This document shows positions 1 through 5,742 of a stretch of 6,908 bases of DNA, in pieces (within the stretch, counting starts at the first letter, position 1; every line of letters begins with the position of its first letter). The stretch is taken from the NCBI GenBank assembly GCA_002451175.1, contig DKBI01000181.1, forward strand, positions 15,715 to 22,622, given 5' to 3'. Origin of the DNA: Betaproteobacteria bacterium UBA6904 (GTDB lineage Bacteria > Pseudomonadota > Gammaproteobacteria > Burkholderiales > SG8-39). The translations under genes and the position numbers were made by a program. The notes under the pieces are model-generated. The model saw only the letters and a program-made list of their open reading frames with translations, did not search any database and was not told the DNA's origin.

Positions 1-1113
1 TACGTGAAGCTGATTCGCGCGATGGTGCCGATGCAGGGCGGCGAGCCGGCGCCGCGCGTGGATCCGTCCACGGGCGATGCCGCGGCCAACGCGCGGGCGA
101 TCAAGTCGCTGCTCTACTACCTGGGCGCGGACCTCGTGGGGGCGTGCGAAGCCAAGCGGCATGCCTGGTATTCGCATCACGACGACGGCCGCCCGATCAC
201 GCCCTATCATCGCCACGCGCTCGTCATGCTCGTCGACCAGGGCTTCGAGACGATGGAAGGCGCCTCGGGCGACGACTGGATTTCGGGCGCGCAGTCCATG
301 CGCGCGTACATGCGCGGCGGAGAAATCTGCGGCGTGGTCGCGGCGTTCATCCGTTCGCTGGGCTGGGGCGCGCGTTCGCAGACCAACGCCGATTCGGACG
401 TTCTGCAGCTGCCGCTCGCGCTGCAGGCGGGGCTCGGCGAACTGGGACGCATTGGCGAGATCGTGCTCAATCCCTTCGTCGGACCGCGCTTCAAGAGCGC
501 GGTCGTCACCACCGACCTGCCGCTCGCCCACGACCAGCCGATCGATTTCGGGCTGCAGGACACGTGCGCGAAATGCCGCAAGTGCGCGCGCGAATGCCCC
601 TGCAGCGCGATTTCGCAGGGCGACAAGGTGCTGTTCAACGGCTACGAGATGTGGAAGCCGGACGTCGAGCGCTGCGCGCGCTACCGCGTCACCAATCCGC
701 ACGGGTCGGCCTGCGGGCGCTGCATGAAGACCTGTCCCTACAACCACGAGGGACTGCTCGCGCATCGTGCCCTGCTCTGGGCGGCGATCCACCTGCCGTT
801 CACGCGGCGCTGGATCGTGGCGCTGGACGACCGCGTCGGCAACGGATCCATCAACCCCGCCAAGACCTGGTGGACCGACCTGGAGATCGTGGACGGCAGG
901 ATCGTCGCGCCGCGTGGCGCGAACCGGCGGGGTCTCTCGCTCGACAAGCCGCCGAAAGCGCAGGAGATCGCCTACTACCCCGCGGCGATCATGCCGCCGC
1001 CCGATGCCCAGGGGCCCGTTGCGGTCGACCGCAAGGCGGCGCTCGCCGCGTTTCCCGAGGCGGAGATGCGCGCTGCGCTGGTCCGCGCCCGGGGGCGCGT
1101 CCGCGCCCAGTGA
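1..1113 (+). CDS. Reductive dehalogenase-like corrinoid/4Fe-4S protein, 3' part (5' end outside window)
   Basis: The frame is open from the first base and a codon precedes the first GTG at 4, so the true start is probably upstream. Numbering from that GTG, there is a CxxCxxCxxxCP motif at C188, C191, C194, C198 and a second set at C224, C237, C240, C244 (CGRCMKTCP). This is the paired [4Fe-4S] arrangement of reductive dehalogenases (RdhA). Before it lies the RdhA-type stretch 'QAGLGELGRIGEIVLNPFVG' and a 'TTDLPL...QPIDFG' segment, corresponding to the corrinoid-binding fold. Family knowledge: these enzymes use cob(I)alamin and two Fe-S clusters to remove halogen from organohalides; epoxyqueuosine reductase is a distant relative. 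About 125 residues follow the last cysteine and then the gene stops, so the C-terminal flavin/ferredoxin reductase module of BhbA/NpRdhA-type catabolic enzymes is absent. Electrons would have to come from a separate protein. No Tat signal can be judged because the N-terminus is missing. Family placement is good; the halogenated substrate is not shown. Confidence 0.85.
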   Translation, partial: YVKLIRAMVPMQGGEPAPRVDPSTGDAAANARAIKSLLYYLGADLVGACEAKRHAWYSHHDDGRPITPYHRHALVMLVDQGFETMEGASGDDWISGAQSMRAYMRGGEICGVVAAFIRSLGWGARSQTNADSDVLQLPLALQAGLGELGRIGEIVLNPFVGPRFKSAVVTTDLPLAHDQPIDFGLQDTCAKCRKCARECPCSAISQGDKVLFNGYEMWKPDVERCARYRVTNPHGSACGRCMKTCPYNHEGLLAHRALLWAAIHLPFTRRWIVALDDRVGNGSINPAKTWWTDLEIVDGRIVAPRGANRRGLSLDKPPKAQEIAYYPAAIMPPPDAQGPVAVDRKAALAAFPEAEMRAALVRARGRVRAQ

Positions 1114-1180
1114 ACCTCGCGTGCGGCCCGATTCGACGATGCTAATCTCTGGTGTCGCGCCAAATTCTTCGAGACCTCTC

Positions 1181-1186
1181 AAGGAG
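1181..1186 (+). promoter_or_regulatory. Ribosome binding site of the Bug receptor gene
   Basis: AAGGAG lies six bases before the ATG at 1193. It fixes the start, because the same frame stays open far upstream (to 767) without another well-placed Shine-Dalgarno sequence. It also shows that the receptor is translated independently of the dehalogenase-like gene 79 bp upstream. Confidence 0.85.
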
Positions 1187-1192
1187 CTTGCT

Positions 1193-2152
1193 ATGCTGCG
1201 TGCCGTCCTGATGTCACTCGCGGTCGTCTTCGCCGCGCCGGTTCTCGCGCAGGACTGGCCGACGAAGCCGGTGAGATTCATTGTCCCGTTCCCGCCCGGC
1301 GGCTCGGTGGACCCCCTGGCGCGATTGCTCGGCGTGAAGCTCGGCGATTCTCTCAAGCAGCAGTTCATCGTGGAAAACAAGCCGGGCGCCTCGGGGTCGA
1401 TCGGCGCGGCGCAGGCGGCGAAGTCGCCGCCCGACGGCTACACGTTCCTGTTCGTGTTCGACACGCATGCGGTGAATCCGTCCCTGATTCCCAACCTGCC
1501 GTTCGACACGGCGAAGGATCTCGCGCCCGTGATGCTCGTCGGCACGGCGCCGATGGCCATCGCGACCAATGCGTCGAAGCCCTATCGGTCGTTTGACGAT
1601 GTCATCAAGGCGGCCAAGGCGAAACCCGACTCGGTGACCTACGGCACGGTCGGCAACGGCTCGCTCGGCCACCTGACCATGACGCTCGTGCAGCAGGCGG
1701 CCGGAATCCAGTTGGTGCACGTGCCTTACAAGGGCGGCGGCCCGATGACGCAGGACGCGATCGGCGGGCAGGTGGAGCTCGCGATCGGCTCGGTGGCCGT
1801 GCTGGCCGGACACGTGAAGGGCGGGAAGCTGCGCGCCGTCGCGGTCACTGGCGACAAGCGCTCGCACGTCATGCCCGACGTGCCGGCCCTCGCGGAGCAG
1901 GGTTTCAAGGGCTTCTCGGCGCTCGCCTGGTGGGGCATCTTCGCGCCTGCGGGCACGCCGAAGCCGATCGTCGACAAGTTTCACGCCGAGCTGGTGAAGG
2001 CCGTCAATCTGCCGGACGTGCGCAAGACGCTGACCGAGACGCTCGGCATGGATCTGCAGGCGAGCTCCCCCGAAGGACTGCAGAAGTGGCTCACGGACGA
2101 AATGCAGCGCTGGGCGAAAGTCGTGAAGGACAACGGCATTCGCCCGGACTGA
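1193..2152 (+). CDS. Bug-family (TTT transporter) periplasmic solute-binding receptor
   Basis: This 319-residue secreted protein is of normal family length. Residues 1-19 form a signal peptide (hydrophobic core, cleavage after 'PVLA' before Q20). The mature start 'DWPTKPVRFIVPFPPGGSVD' (21-40) is the Bug/TctC signature: the PFxPGG loop and Asp40 clasp a carboxylate through ordered waters. It is followed by 'VENKPGASGSIGAA' and 'PDGYTFL', both conserved. The family delivers carboxylates (citrate, tricarboxylates, aromatic acids, nicotinate, amino acids) to a TctA/TctB membrane permease. Neither permease gene is in the window, so this is either an orphan receptor, as is common in Burkholderiales, or its partners lie elsewhere. 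The start is the ATG with AAGGAG six bases upstream; the longer in-frame extension lacks a signal peptide at its N-terminus. The stop is directly followed by the start of the FAD oxidoreductase, so the two are almost certainly co-transcribed. Ligand unknown. Confidence 0.93.
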   Translation: MLRAVLMSLAVVFAAPVLAQDWPTKPVRFIVPFPPGGSVDPLARLLGVKLGDSLKQQFIVENKPGASGSIGAAQAAKSPPDGYTFLFVFDTHAVNPSLIPNLPFDTAKDLAPVMLVGTAPMAIATNASKPYRSFDDVIKAAKAKPDSVTYGTVGNGSLGHLTMTLVQQAAGIQLVHVPYKGGGPMTQDAIGGQVELAIGSVAVLAGHVKGGKLRAVAVTGDKRSHVMPDVPALAEQGFKGFSALAWWGIFAPAGTPKPIVDKFHAELVKAVNLPDVRKTLTETLGMDLQASSPEGLQKWLTDEMQRWAKVVKDNGIRPD

Positions 2153-3601
2153 ATGAAGACGCCCCGGCGCGGTGACGAGCGGCTGCTCGTCTCCGATTTT
2201 TTCGAGGCCGAGCGCACGCGCGCGCGCCGCGCCGCACAGGGCACGTTCCGCGAGGCGGCGCGCGACATTCCCGTGTACGGCCAGTGCGACGTGCTGGTGG
2301 TCGGCGGCGGGCCCTCCGGGACCGCGGCAGCTGTCGCGGCGGCGCGCATGGGCGCGGACGTCGTCCTGCTCGAGCGCTACAACCATCTGGGCGGGCTGTC
2401 CACGGGCGGGCTGGTGATCTGGATCGACCGGATGACCGACTGGGCAGGGCGGCACGTCATTCGCGGATTCGCCGAGGAAGTCCTCGACCGGCTGCCGGCG
2501 GACGCCGTGGCGGGGCCCGCGCGCGAGGAGTGGGGGTCGCGCGATCCGGCGCGCGCCGAGTACTGGTCGCACCGCACGGCGTCGTACCACGGCGTCGTGA
2601 CCTGGTCGCCGACCATCGACCCGGAGCGGCTGAAGCTGCTGTCGCAGGCGCTGGTGCTCGAGAGCAAGGCGCATCTCGTGTTCCATACCTGGGCGGCATT
2701 GCCGATCGTCGGTGAGGGCGCGGTGCGCGGCGCGATCTTCGAATCGAAGGCGGGGCGCCAGGCCATCTTCGCCAAGGTCGTCGTGGACGCGACCGGCGAT
2801 GGCGACGTGTTCGCGCGCGCCGGGGCGGCGTTCGAATCGGACGTCGAGGAGCACGACATCCACCACTGCATGAACACCGCGTGGCTCTTCGGCGGTGTGG
2901 ACATGGCGCGCTGGCTGGAGTTCAAGGCGGGGCAGCCGGAACAGTTCACCCAGTTCATGGCCCGCGGGCGCGAGCGGCTGCGCCTCTTCGAGCGCCCGTT
3001 CGTATCCTGGCGGAACGACGTCGCGCTCTTCATGGGACCTCGCCAGTCGGGATTCTCCGGGCTCGACGCCGACGACCAGACCGAGGTCGAGATCCGCTCG
3101 CACCAGTTGATGGCCGAGCACCTCGATTATTACCGCGCGAATGCGCCCGGCTTCGAGCGCGCGTTCCTGATGCTCTCGGCGCCGCAGCTCGGCGTGCGGC
3201 ACAGCCGGCGATTGGCGGGGGTGGCGCGCGTCACGCGAGCGCAGTGGCCGAGCGGCACCGCGTTCGCCGACGAGATCGGCGTCACGCCGAGCGTGTCGCC
3301 GAAGTTCCCGAACATCTCGATTCCCTACGGCGCGCTCGTGCCCGAGCAACTGGACGGGCTGCTGGCCTGCGGACGCCACATCGCCTGCGATCCCAACTCG
3401 CACGGCTTTCTGCGCGAGATCCCGCAATGCTGGATCACCGGGCAGGGCGCGGGCGTGGCGGCCGCGCTCGCCGCGCGGCACGGGGTGGCGCCCCGGTCGG
3501 TGGACGTCGGCGAGCTGCAGACGGAGCTCGAGCGCCAGGGCGCCCACCTGCGGCGGGCGGAAACGAAAACGGGGGCCGCAGCCCCCGTCGTGCAGTCCTG
3601 A
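2153..3601 (+). CDS. FAD-dependent oxidoreductase (FAD_oxidored / fumarate-reductase-like flavoprotein)
   Basis: This is a 482-residue cytoplasmic flavoprotein with no signal peptide. An approximately 45-residue leader precedes the Rossmann dinucleotide fold: 'DVLVVGGGPSG' (46-56), with Glu74 at the end of the second strand to bind the FAD ribose, then 'NHLGGLSTGGLV' (77-88). A second FAD segment, 'VVVDATGDGDVFA' (209-221), and the C-terminal 'GLLACGRHIACD' (402-413) plus 'GQGAGVAAALA' (430-440) complete the FAD site. 'GVRHSRRLAGV' (347-357) matches the Arg-rich motif of the FAD_oxidored family. There is no CxxC iron-sulfur motif. The ATG immediately follows the receptor's TGA and no Shine-Dalgarno sequence is properly placed (the nearest, GAAGGA, is 22 bases away), so translation probably depends on ribosomes finishing the receptor gene. 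The final ~12 codons also encode the hairpin that terminates the opposing gene. The substrate is unknown; it may act on the acid captured by the receptor, or donate electrons to the dehalogenase-like protein (inference). Confidence 0.88.
   Translation: MKTPRRGDERLLVSDFFEAERTRARRAAQGTFREAARDIPVYGQCDVLVVGGGPSGTAAAVAAARMGADVVLLERYNHLGGLSTGGLVIWIDRMTDWAGRHVIRGFAEEVLDRLPADAVAGPAREEWGSRDPARAEYWSHRTASYHGVVTWSPTIDPERLKLLSQALVLESKAHLVFHTWAALPIVGEGAVRGAIFESKAGRQAIFAKVVVDATGDGDVFARAGAAFESDVEEHDIHHCMNTAWLFGGVDMARWLEFKAGQPEQFTQFMARGRERLRLFERPFVSWRNDVALFMGPRQSGFSGLDADDQTEVEIRSHQLMAEHLDYYRANAPGFERAFLMLSAPQLGVRHSRRLAGVARVTRAQWPSGTAFADEIGVTPSVSPKFPNISIPYGALVPEQLDGLLACGRHIACDPNSHGFLREIPQCWITGQGAGVAAALAARHGVAPRSVDVGELQTELERQGAHLRRAETKTGAAAPVVQS
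3561..3588 (-). terminator. Intrinsic terminator of the cytochrome c gene, inside the FAD gene's 3' end
   Basis: A perfect 8-bp inverted repeat (ACGGGGGC ... GCCCCCGT, 3569-3576 and 3581-3588) encloses a 4-base loop. Read on the minus strand it is followed by TTTTCGTTT, the U-rich tract of a Rho-independent terminator. It lies 25 bp beyond the cytochrome c stop. On the plus strand no T-run follows, so it is directional. It is wholly contained in codons of the convergent FAD oxidoreductase. Confidence 0.82.
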
Positions 3602-3613
3602 TCGACCGCGAAA

Positions 3614-3922
3614 CTACATCGCCAGAATCCAGGCGACCAGCTTCTTGATGTCCGCGTCGGGCACGGTGGGGTTCGGCGCCATCGGCACCTGGCCCCAGAC
3701 GCCGGCGCCGCCCTTCTTGACTTTCTCTTCGAGCTTGGCGGCCACGTTCTGGCCCTTGTACTTCTTGGCGACGTCCTTGTACGCCGGGCCGACGGACTTC
3801 TTGTCGATCTGGTGACAGGCGAGGCAGTTGTGCTTCTTCGCCAGGGCTTCGTCGGCCTGCGCGGAGCCAGCGGCGGTGAGGCCGAGCGCGAGCGCGGCAA
3901 TAACGGCGGAACGAACCAGCAT
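3614..3922 (-). CDS. Class I c-type cytochrome, c551/c552 type
   Basis: This 102-residue periplasmic electron carrier has a 23-residue Sec signal peptide (cleavage 'AQA' before D24), leaving a mature protein of about 79 residues, the usual size for cytochrome c551/c552. The heme attachment site CLACH is at 33-37 (two thioether cysteines and proximal His37). The distal ligand is Met81 in 'WGQVPMAPN', with the conserved 'KKSVGPAYKDVA' segment and terminal helix 'IKKLVAWIL'. The family shuttles single electrons between the bc1 complex and terminal oxidases or nitrite reductase. The frame is open 20 codons further upstream, but the start chosen has AAAGGA six bases before it and begins a clean signal peptide. 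It has its own terminator downstream and a 163-bp relatively AT-rich spacer upstream, so it is probably a single-gene transcript, although I could not identify a convincing -35/-10 pair. Confidence 0.94.
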   Translation of the reverse strand: MLVRSAVIAALALGLTAAGSAQADEALAKKHNCLACHQIDKKSVGPAYKDVAKKYKGQNVAAKLEEKVKKGGAGVWGQVPMAPNPTVPDADIKKLVAWILAM

Positions 3923-3928
3923 GCAATT

Positions 3929-3934
3929 TCCTTT
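3929..3934 (-). promoter_or_regulatory. Ribosome binding site of the cytochrome c gene
   Basis: On the minus strand AAAGGA stands six bases before the ATG at 3922. It decides the start in favour of the 102-residue form and against the 20-residue-longer reading, which would place a charged leader before the signal peptide. Confidence 0.8.
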
Positions 3935-4085
3935 CGATAGAGTCACGGTTTTCCGATCAAAGCGGGATCTTGTTGAAAGCACGGCATTTTCCCATATCGG
4001 CCCATTTCCATAAACGTTTCAGCCGCCCGCGGGTTGACGCGCCGCCGGCCCCGCTCTGTTCCGCCTGGACCGCGGACGGCACTGG

Positions 4086-4502
4086 CTAGCCGCCGAACAT
4101 GCGCTTCAGATTGTCGAACCCGGCCTGATAGATGTTGCGGATCGCCGCCACCGCGTCGCCCTCCGGCGCGCCCGACGGGGTGAATTCGCTCGACCAGTCG
4201 ACGACGCAGCCCGGCTTGCCAGGCTCCTGCCGCAGCCGGATCGTGGCTTTGTACTGCGCGACGGGGAGCGGCCCCTGCTCGATCGTATAGGTGTAGCAGT
4301 GGTCGTTCTCACTGAAGGTGTCGAGGCGCTCGACGAGCGTCGCGCCGCCGGCGATCTGCAGGCTGCGCAGGCGGCCGCCGTCCTGCAGTTCGCTCTTCTC
4401 GACGGCAGGGTGCCACTCGGGCAGCGCGTTGAAACCGCCGATCAGTCGCCACGCCTGCTCGATCGGCACGGGAAGACTCAGAGACATGCTCACCTTGGCC
4501 AT
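4086..4502 (-). CDS. SRPBCC-fold protein (polyketide cyclase/dehydrase-like)
   Basis: This is a small 138-residue soluble protein without signal or membrane segments. The N-terminal 'LSLPVPIEQAWRLIGGFNAL' followed by 'PEWHPAVEKSEL' is the first strand and helix of the START/Bet v1 (SRPBCC) fold. It continues with the family pattern of a Gly-rich turn, 'RSLQIAGGATLVERL' and 'YTYTIEQGPLPV', and ends in the long C-terminal helix 'AIRNIYQAGFDNLKRMFG'. Members bind a hydrophobic ligand in a deep cavity; some are cyclases or aromatase-like, most are unassigned, and no catalytic residue can be named. It starts at an ATG with a near-perfect AGGAGG six bases upstream, the strongest ribosome binding site in the window. 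It lies 47 bp after the GDT1 transporter gene, so it could be the tail of that operon or have its own promoter. Fold confident, function unknown. Confidence 0.85.
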   Translation of the reverse strand: MAKVSMSLSLPVPIEQAWRLIGGFNALPEWHPAVEKSELQDGGRLRSLQIAGGATLVERLDTFSENDHCYTYTIEQGPLPVAQYKATIRLRQEPGKPGCVVDWSSEFTPSGAPEGDAVAAIRNIYQAGFDNLKRMFGG

Positions 4503-4508
4503 GGGGAA

Positions 4509-4514
4509 CCTCCT
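4509..4514 (-). promoter_or_regulatory. Strong ribosome binding site of the SRPBCC gene
   Basis: AGGAGG on the minus strand, six bases before the ATG at 4502. It is the closest match to the 16S anti-Shine-Dalgarno consensus in the window and implies efficient translation of this small protein compared with its upstream neighbours, which have weak or no sites. Confidence 0.85.
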
Positions 4515-4520
4515 GCGGCA

Positions 4521-4528
4521 AGTATATA
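4521..4528 (-). promoter_or_regulatory. Possible -10 element before the SRPBCC gene
   Basis: TATATACT on the minus strand is an AT island in an otherwise GC-rich 47-bp spacer, about 20 bp before the SRPBCC start. It resembles a sigma-70 -10 box (TATACT or TATATA). The only -35-like sequence upstream, CTGACG, is weak and its spacing (19 bp or more) is poor, so this is tentative. Confidence 0.3.
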
Positions 4529-4549
4529 GGCAGTGCCGGCGGAGCAGCG

Positions 4550-5140
4550 TCAGCGGGGTGCCACGGCGCCCGCCGATGCGCGGACATCCGGCACGATCAG
4601 CGTCAGGATTCCCAGCACCACGAACAAGCCTGCCGCCACCCAGCGCAAGGCCTGCATGTTGACGCGGTGCGCGAGCGTCGCGCCGATCCAGACGGCCGGG
4701 ACGTTCGCCAGCATCATGCCCAGCGTCGTACCGAGCACCACCAGGGTGAGCGAATCGTAGCGCGCTGCGAGCGCGACCGTGGCGAGCTGGGTCTTGTCGC
4801 CCATTTCCACGAGGAAGAACGCGACGAGCGTCGTCAGGAAGACGCCCGCGCCGCGCAGGTCGCGCTCGCCCTCCAGCTTGTCCGGGACGAGCGCCCAGGC
4901 GCCGAAGGCGAAAAACGAGATCGCGACGATCCAGCGCAGCGTGCCCGGGGCGACGAGCGTCGCCAGCCAGGCGCCGACGGATCCCGCGAGGAAATGGTTC
5001 GCCAGCGTGGCGAACAGAATGCCGAGCATGATCGGCACGCGCCTCTTCAACCGGGCGGCGAGCACGAAGGACAGCAGCTGCGTCTTGTCGCCCATTTCGG
5101 CGAGCGCGACGACGGCCGTCGACAGAATCAGCGCTTCCAC
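4550..5140 (-). CDS. TMEM165/GDT1 (UPF0016) family cation transporter, likely Mn2+ exporter
   Basis: This 196-residue inner-membrane protein consists almost wholly of hydrophobic helices (about six) and has the two-fold internal repeat that defines the family. The ExGD[KR]T motif occurs twice as an identical seven-residue string EMGDKTQ, at 15-21 and 112-118. The acidic residues of these motifs line the ion path. Characterised relatives move Mn2+ or Ca2+ out of the cytosol (bacterial MneA and cyanobacterial Mnx export Mn2+; yeast Gdt1 and human TMEM165 load the Golgi). Mn2+ export is therefore the best guess, not proven here. The start is GTG, the only initiator that keeps the first helix and first motif intact, with a weak upstream site. 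It lies 31 bp after the thiol dioxygenase gene, too close for the yybP-ykoY Mn2+ riboswitch that controls many relatives. Confidence 0.92.
   Translation of the reverse strand: MEALILSTAVVALAEMGDKTQLLSFVLAARLKRRVPIMLGILFATLANHFLAGSVGAWLATLVAPGTLRWIVAISFFAFGAWALVPDKLEGERDLRGAGVFLTTLVAFFLVEMGDKTQLATVALAARYDSLTLVVLGTTLGMMLANVPAVWIGATLAHRVNMQALRWVAAGLFVVLGILTLIVPDVRASAGAVAPR
4791..5098 (-). repeat. Internal gene-duplication repeat in the GDT1-family gene
   Basis: A 17-bp sequence, gtcttgtcgcccatttc on the plus strand, occurs identically at 4791-4807 and 5082-5098. It encodes most of the two EMGDKTQ motifs. It marks the ancient two-fold symmetry of the protein; the nucleotide identity is higher than amino-acid conservation alone requires, as all shared codons are the same. 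Confidence 0.75.
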
Positions 5141-5171
5141 GCGGTTCCGGGGCGGGCAGGTGCCGCGGCGG

Positions 5172-5729
5172 TCAGCTCTGCGTCACGATCCACGGCGTGA
5201 CGGTGCGCTGCTCGACGTCGAACCGAGAGCGGCCGGTGAAATTGATGTTCTTGCCATAGACATGCAGCGACACGCTGACGCGGTCCGAAGGATTGTGCAC
5301 GCTGTGAATGATGTCCGGCGTGAGGGCGATGGCCTCCCCCGGCCGGAAGGTCTTCTCGCTCAGCTTGCGAAGCTCCGCGTGGCCCGGCGTGCGGCCGTCG
5401 TCCACGCGCTGCCAGAAGGCGTTGATCTCGTCGCCCTCGACGCCCACCACGATGCCCCAGGTGCCGTGGTCGTGCGGTGGCGTCCCGCGCCCGGGCAGCC
5501 AGCTGAGCGCCGCCACGGCGAGCGTGTGGTCAGGCTCCTCGTGCAGCACCTGGAATCCGAATCCCTGCTGCGGGTCGCACGCGCCGCTCAGGCGCGCGCG
5601 CAGGTCGGCGGAAGCCGCCAGCCGTTGCGCAAGCGGCTTCACGCGGACGAGGATGTCCCTGACGGGTGGCTCCCCGGCGGCGATGCCGCGCAGGTCGGCA
5701 ACGAACTGCGGCAGCGTATAGGGCGGCAT
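5172..5729 (-). CDS. Cysteine dioxygenase-family thiol dioxygenase (cupin)
   Basis: This 185-residue cytoplasmic cupin is of the usual length for bacterial cysteine dioxygenases. The non-heme iron is held by three histidines: His86 and His88 in 'TPPHDHGTWGIVVGVEGDE' (83-101) and His142 in 'DIIHSVHNPSD'. Tyr158 in 'SLHVYG' matches the active-site tyrosine (Tyr157 in mammals). The cysteine that crosslinks to that tyrosine in mammals (Cys93) is Ile here, the normal bacterial state. The family adds O2 to cysteine to give cysteine sulfinate; some bacterial members prefer 3-mercaptopropionate, and the two cannot be separated by eye. I chose the ATG that opens 'MPPYTLPQFV'. A start 17 codons upstream would overlap the preceding gene and adds only Ser/Arg-rich low-complexity residues. 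There is no good Shine-Dalgarno sequence, but the hemerythrin stop is 13 bp away, suggesting translational coupling. Confidence 0.88.
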   Translation of the reverse strand: MPPYTLPQFVADLRGIAAGEPPVRDILVRVKPLAQRLAASADLRARLSGACDPQQGFGFQVLHEEPDHTLAVAALSWLPGRGTPPHDHGTWGIVVGVEGDEINAFWQRVDDGRTPGHAELRKLSEKTFRPGEAIALTPDIIHSVHNPSDRVSVSLHVYGKNINFTGRSRFDVEQRTVTPWIVTQS

Positions 5730-5742
5730 GGCCGGTCGGGCG

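Noticed and set aside
1..1113. Identification of the first gene as epoxyqueuosine reductase (QueG)
   Set aside because: QueG shares the corrinoid and ferredoxin folds, but the 'TDLPL...QPIDFG' lead-in, the long C224-C237 spacing and the CGRCMKTCP form fit RdhA better. Distant kinship remains.
767..1192. N-terminal extension of the Bug receptor frame overlapping the dehalogenase-like gene
   Set aside because: It overlaps a real gene out of frame, its residues are Arg/Ser/Pro-rich shadow sequence, and the ATG at 1193 has both a ribosome binding site and a signal peptide.
1214..3547. 777-codon open frame on the minus strand, antisense to the Bug receptor and FAD genes
   Set aside because: It lies exactly opposite two well-supported genes, its product is Arg/His/Ala-rich with no recognisable domain, and long antisense frames are expected in GC-rich DNA with strong third-position bias.
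3923..3982. 20-residue N-terminal extension of the cytochrome c
   Set aside because: It would place a charged leader before the signal peptide, and the AAAGGA site serves the downstream ATG.
4003..4085. Terminator after the SRPBCC gene in the GC-rich spacer
   Set aside because: Several short GC inverted repeats exist, but none forms a clear stem followed by a T-run on the minus strand.
5141..5171. yybP-ykoY Mn2+ riboswitch before the GDT1-family gene
   Set aside because: Only 31 bp separate it from the upstream stop codon, too short for the aptamer.
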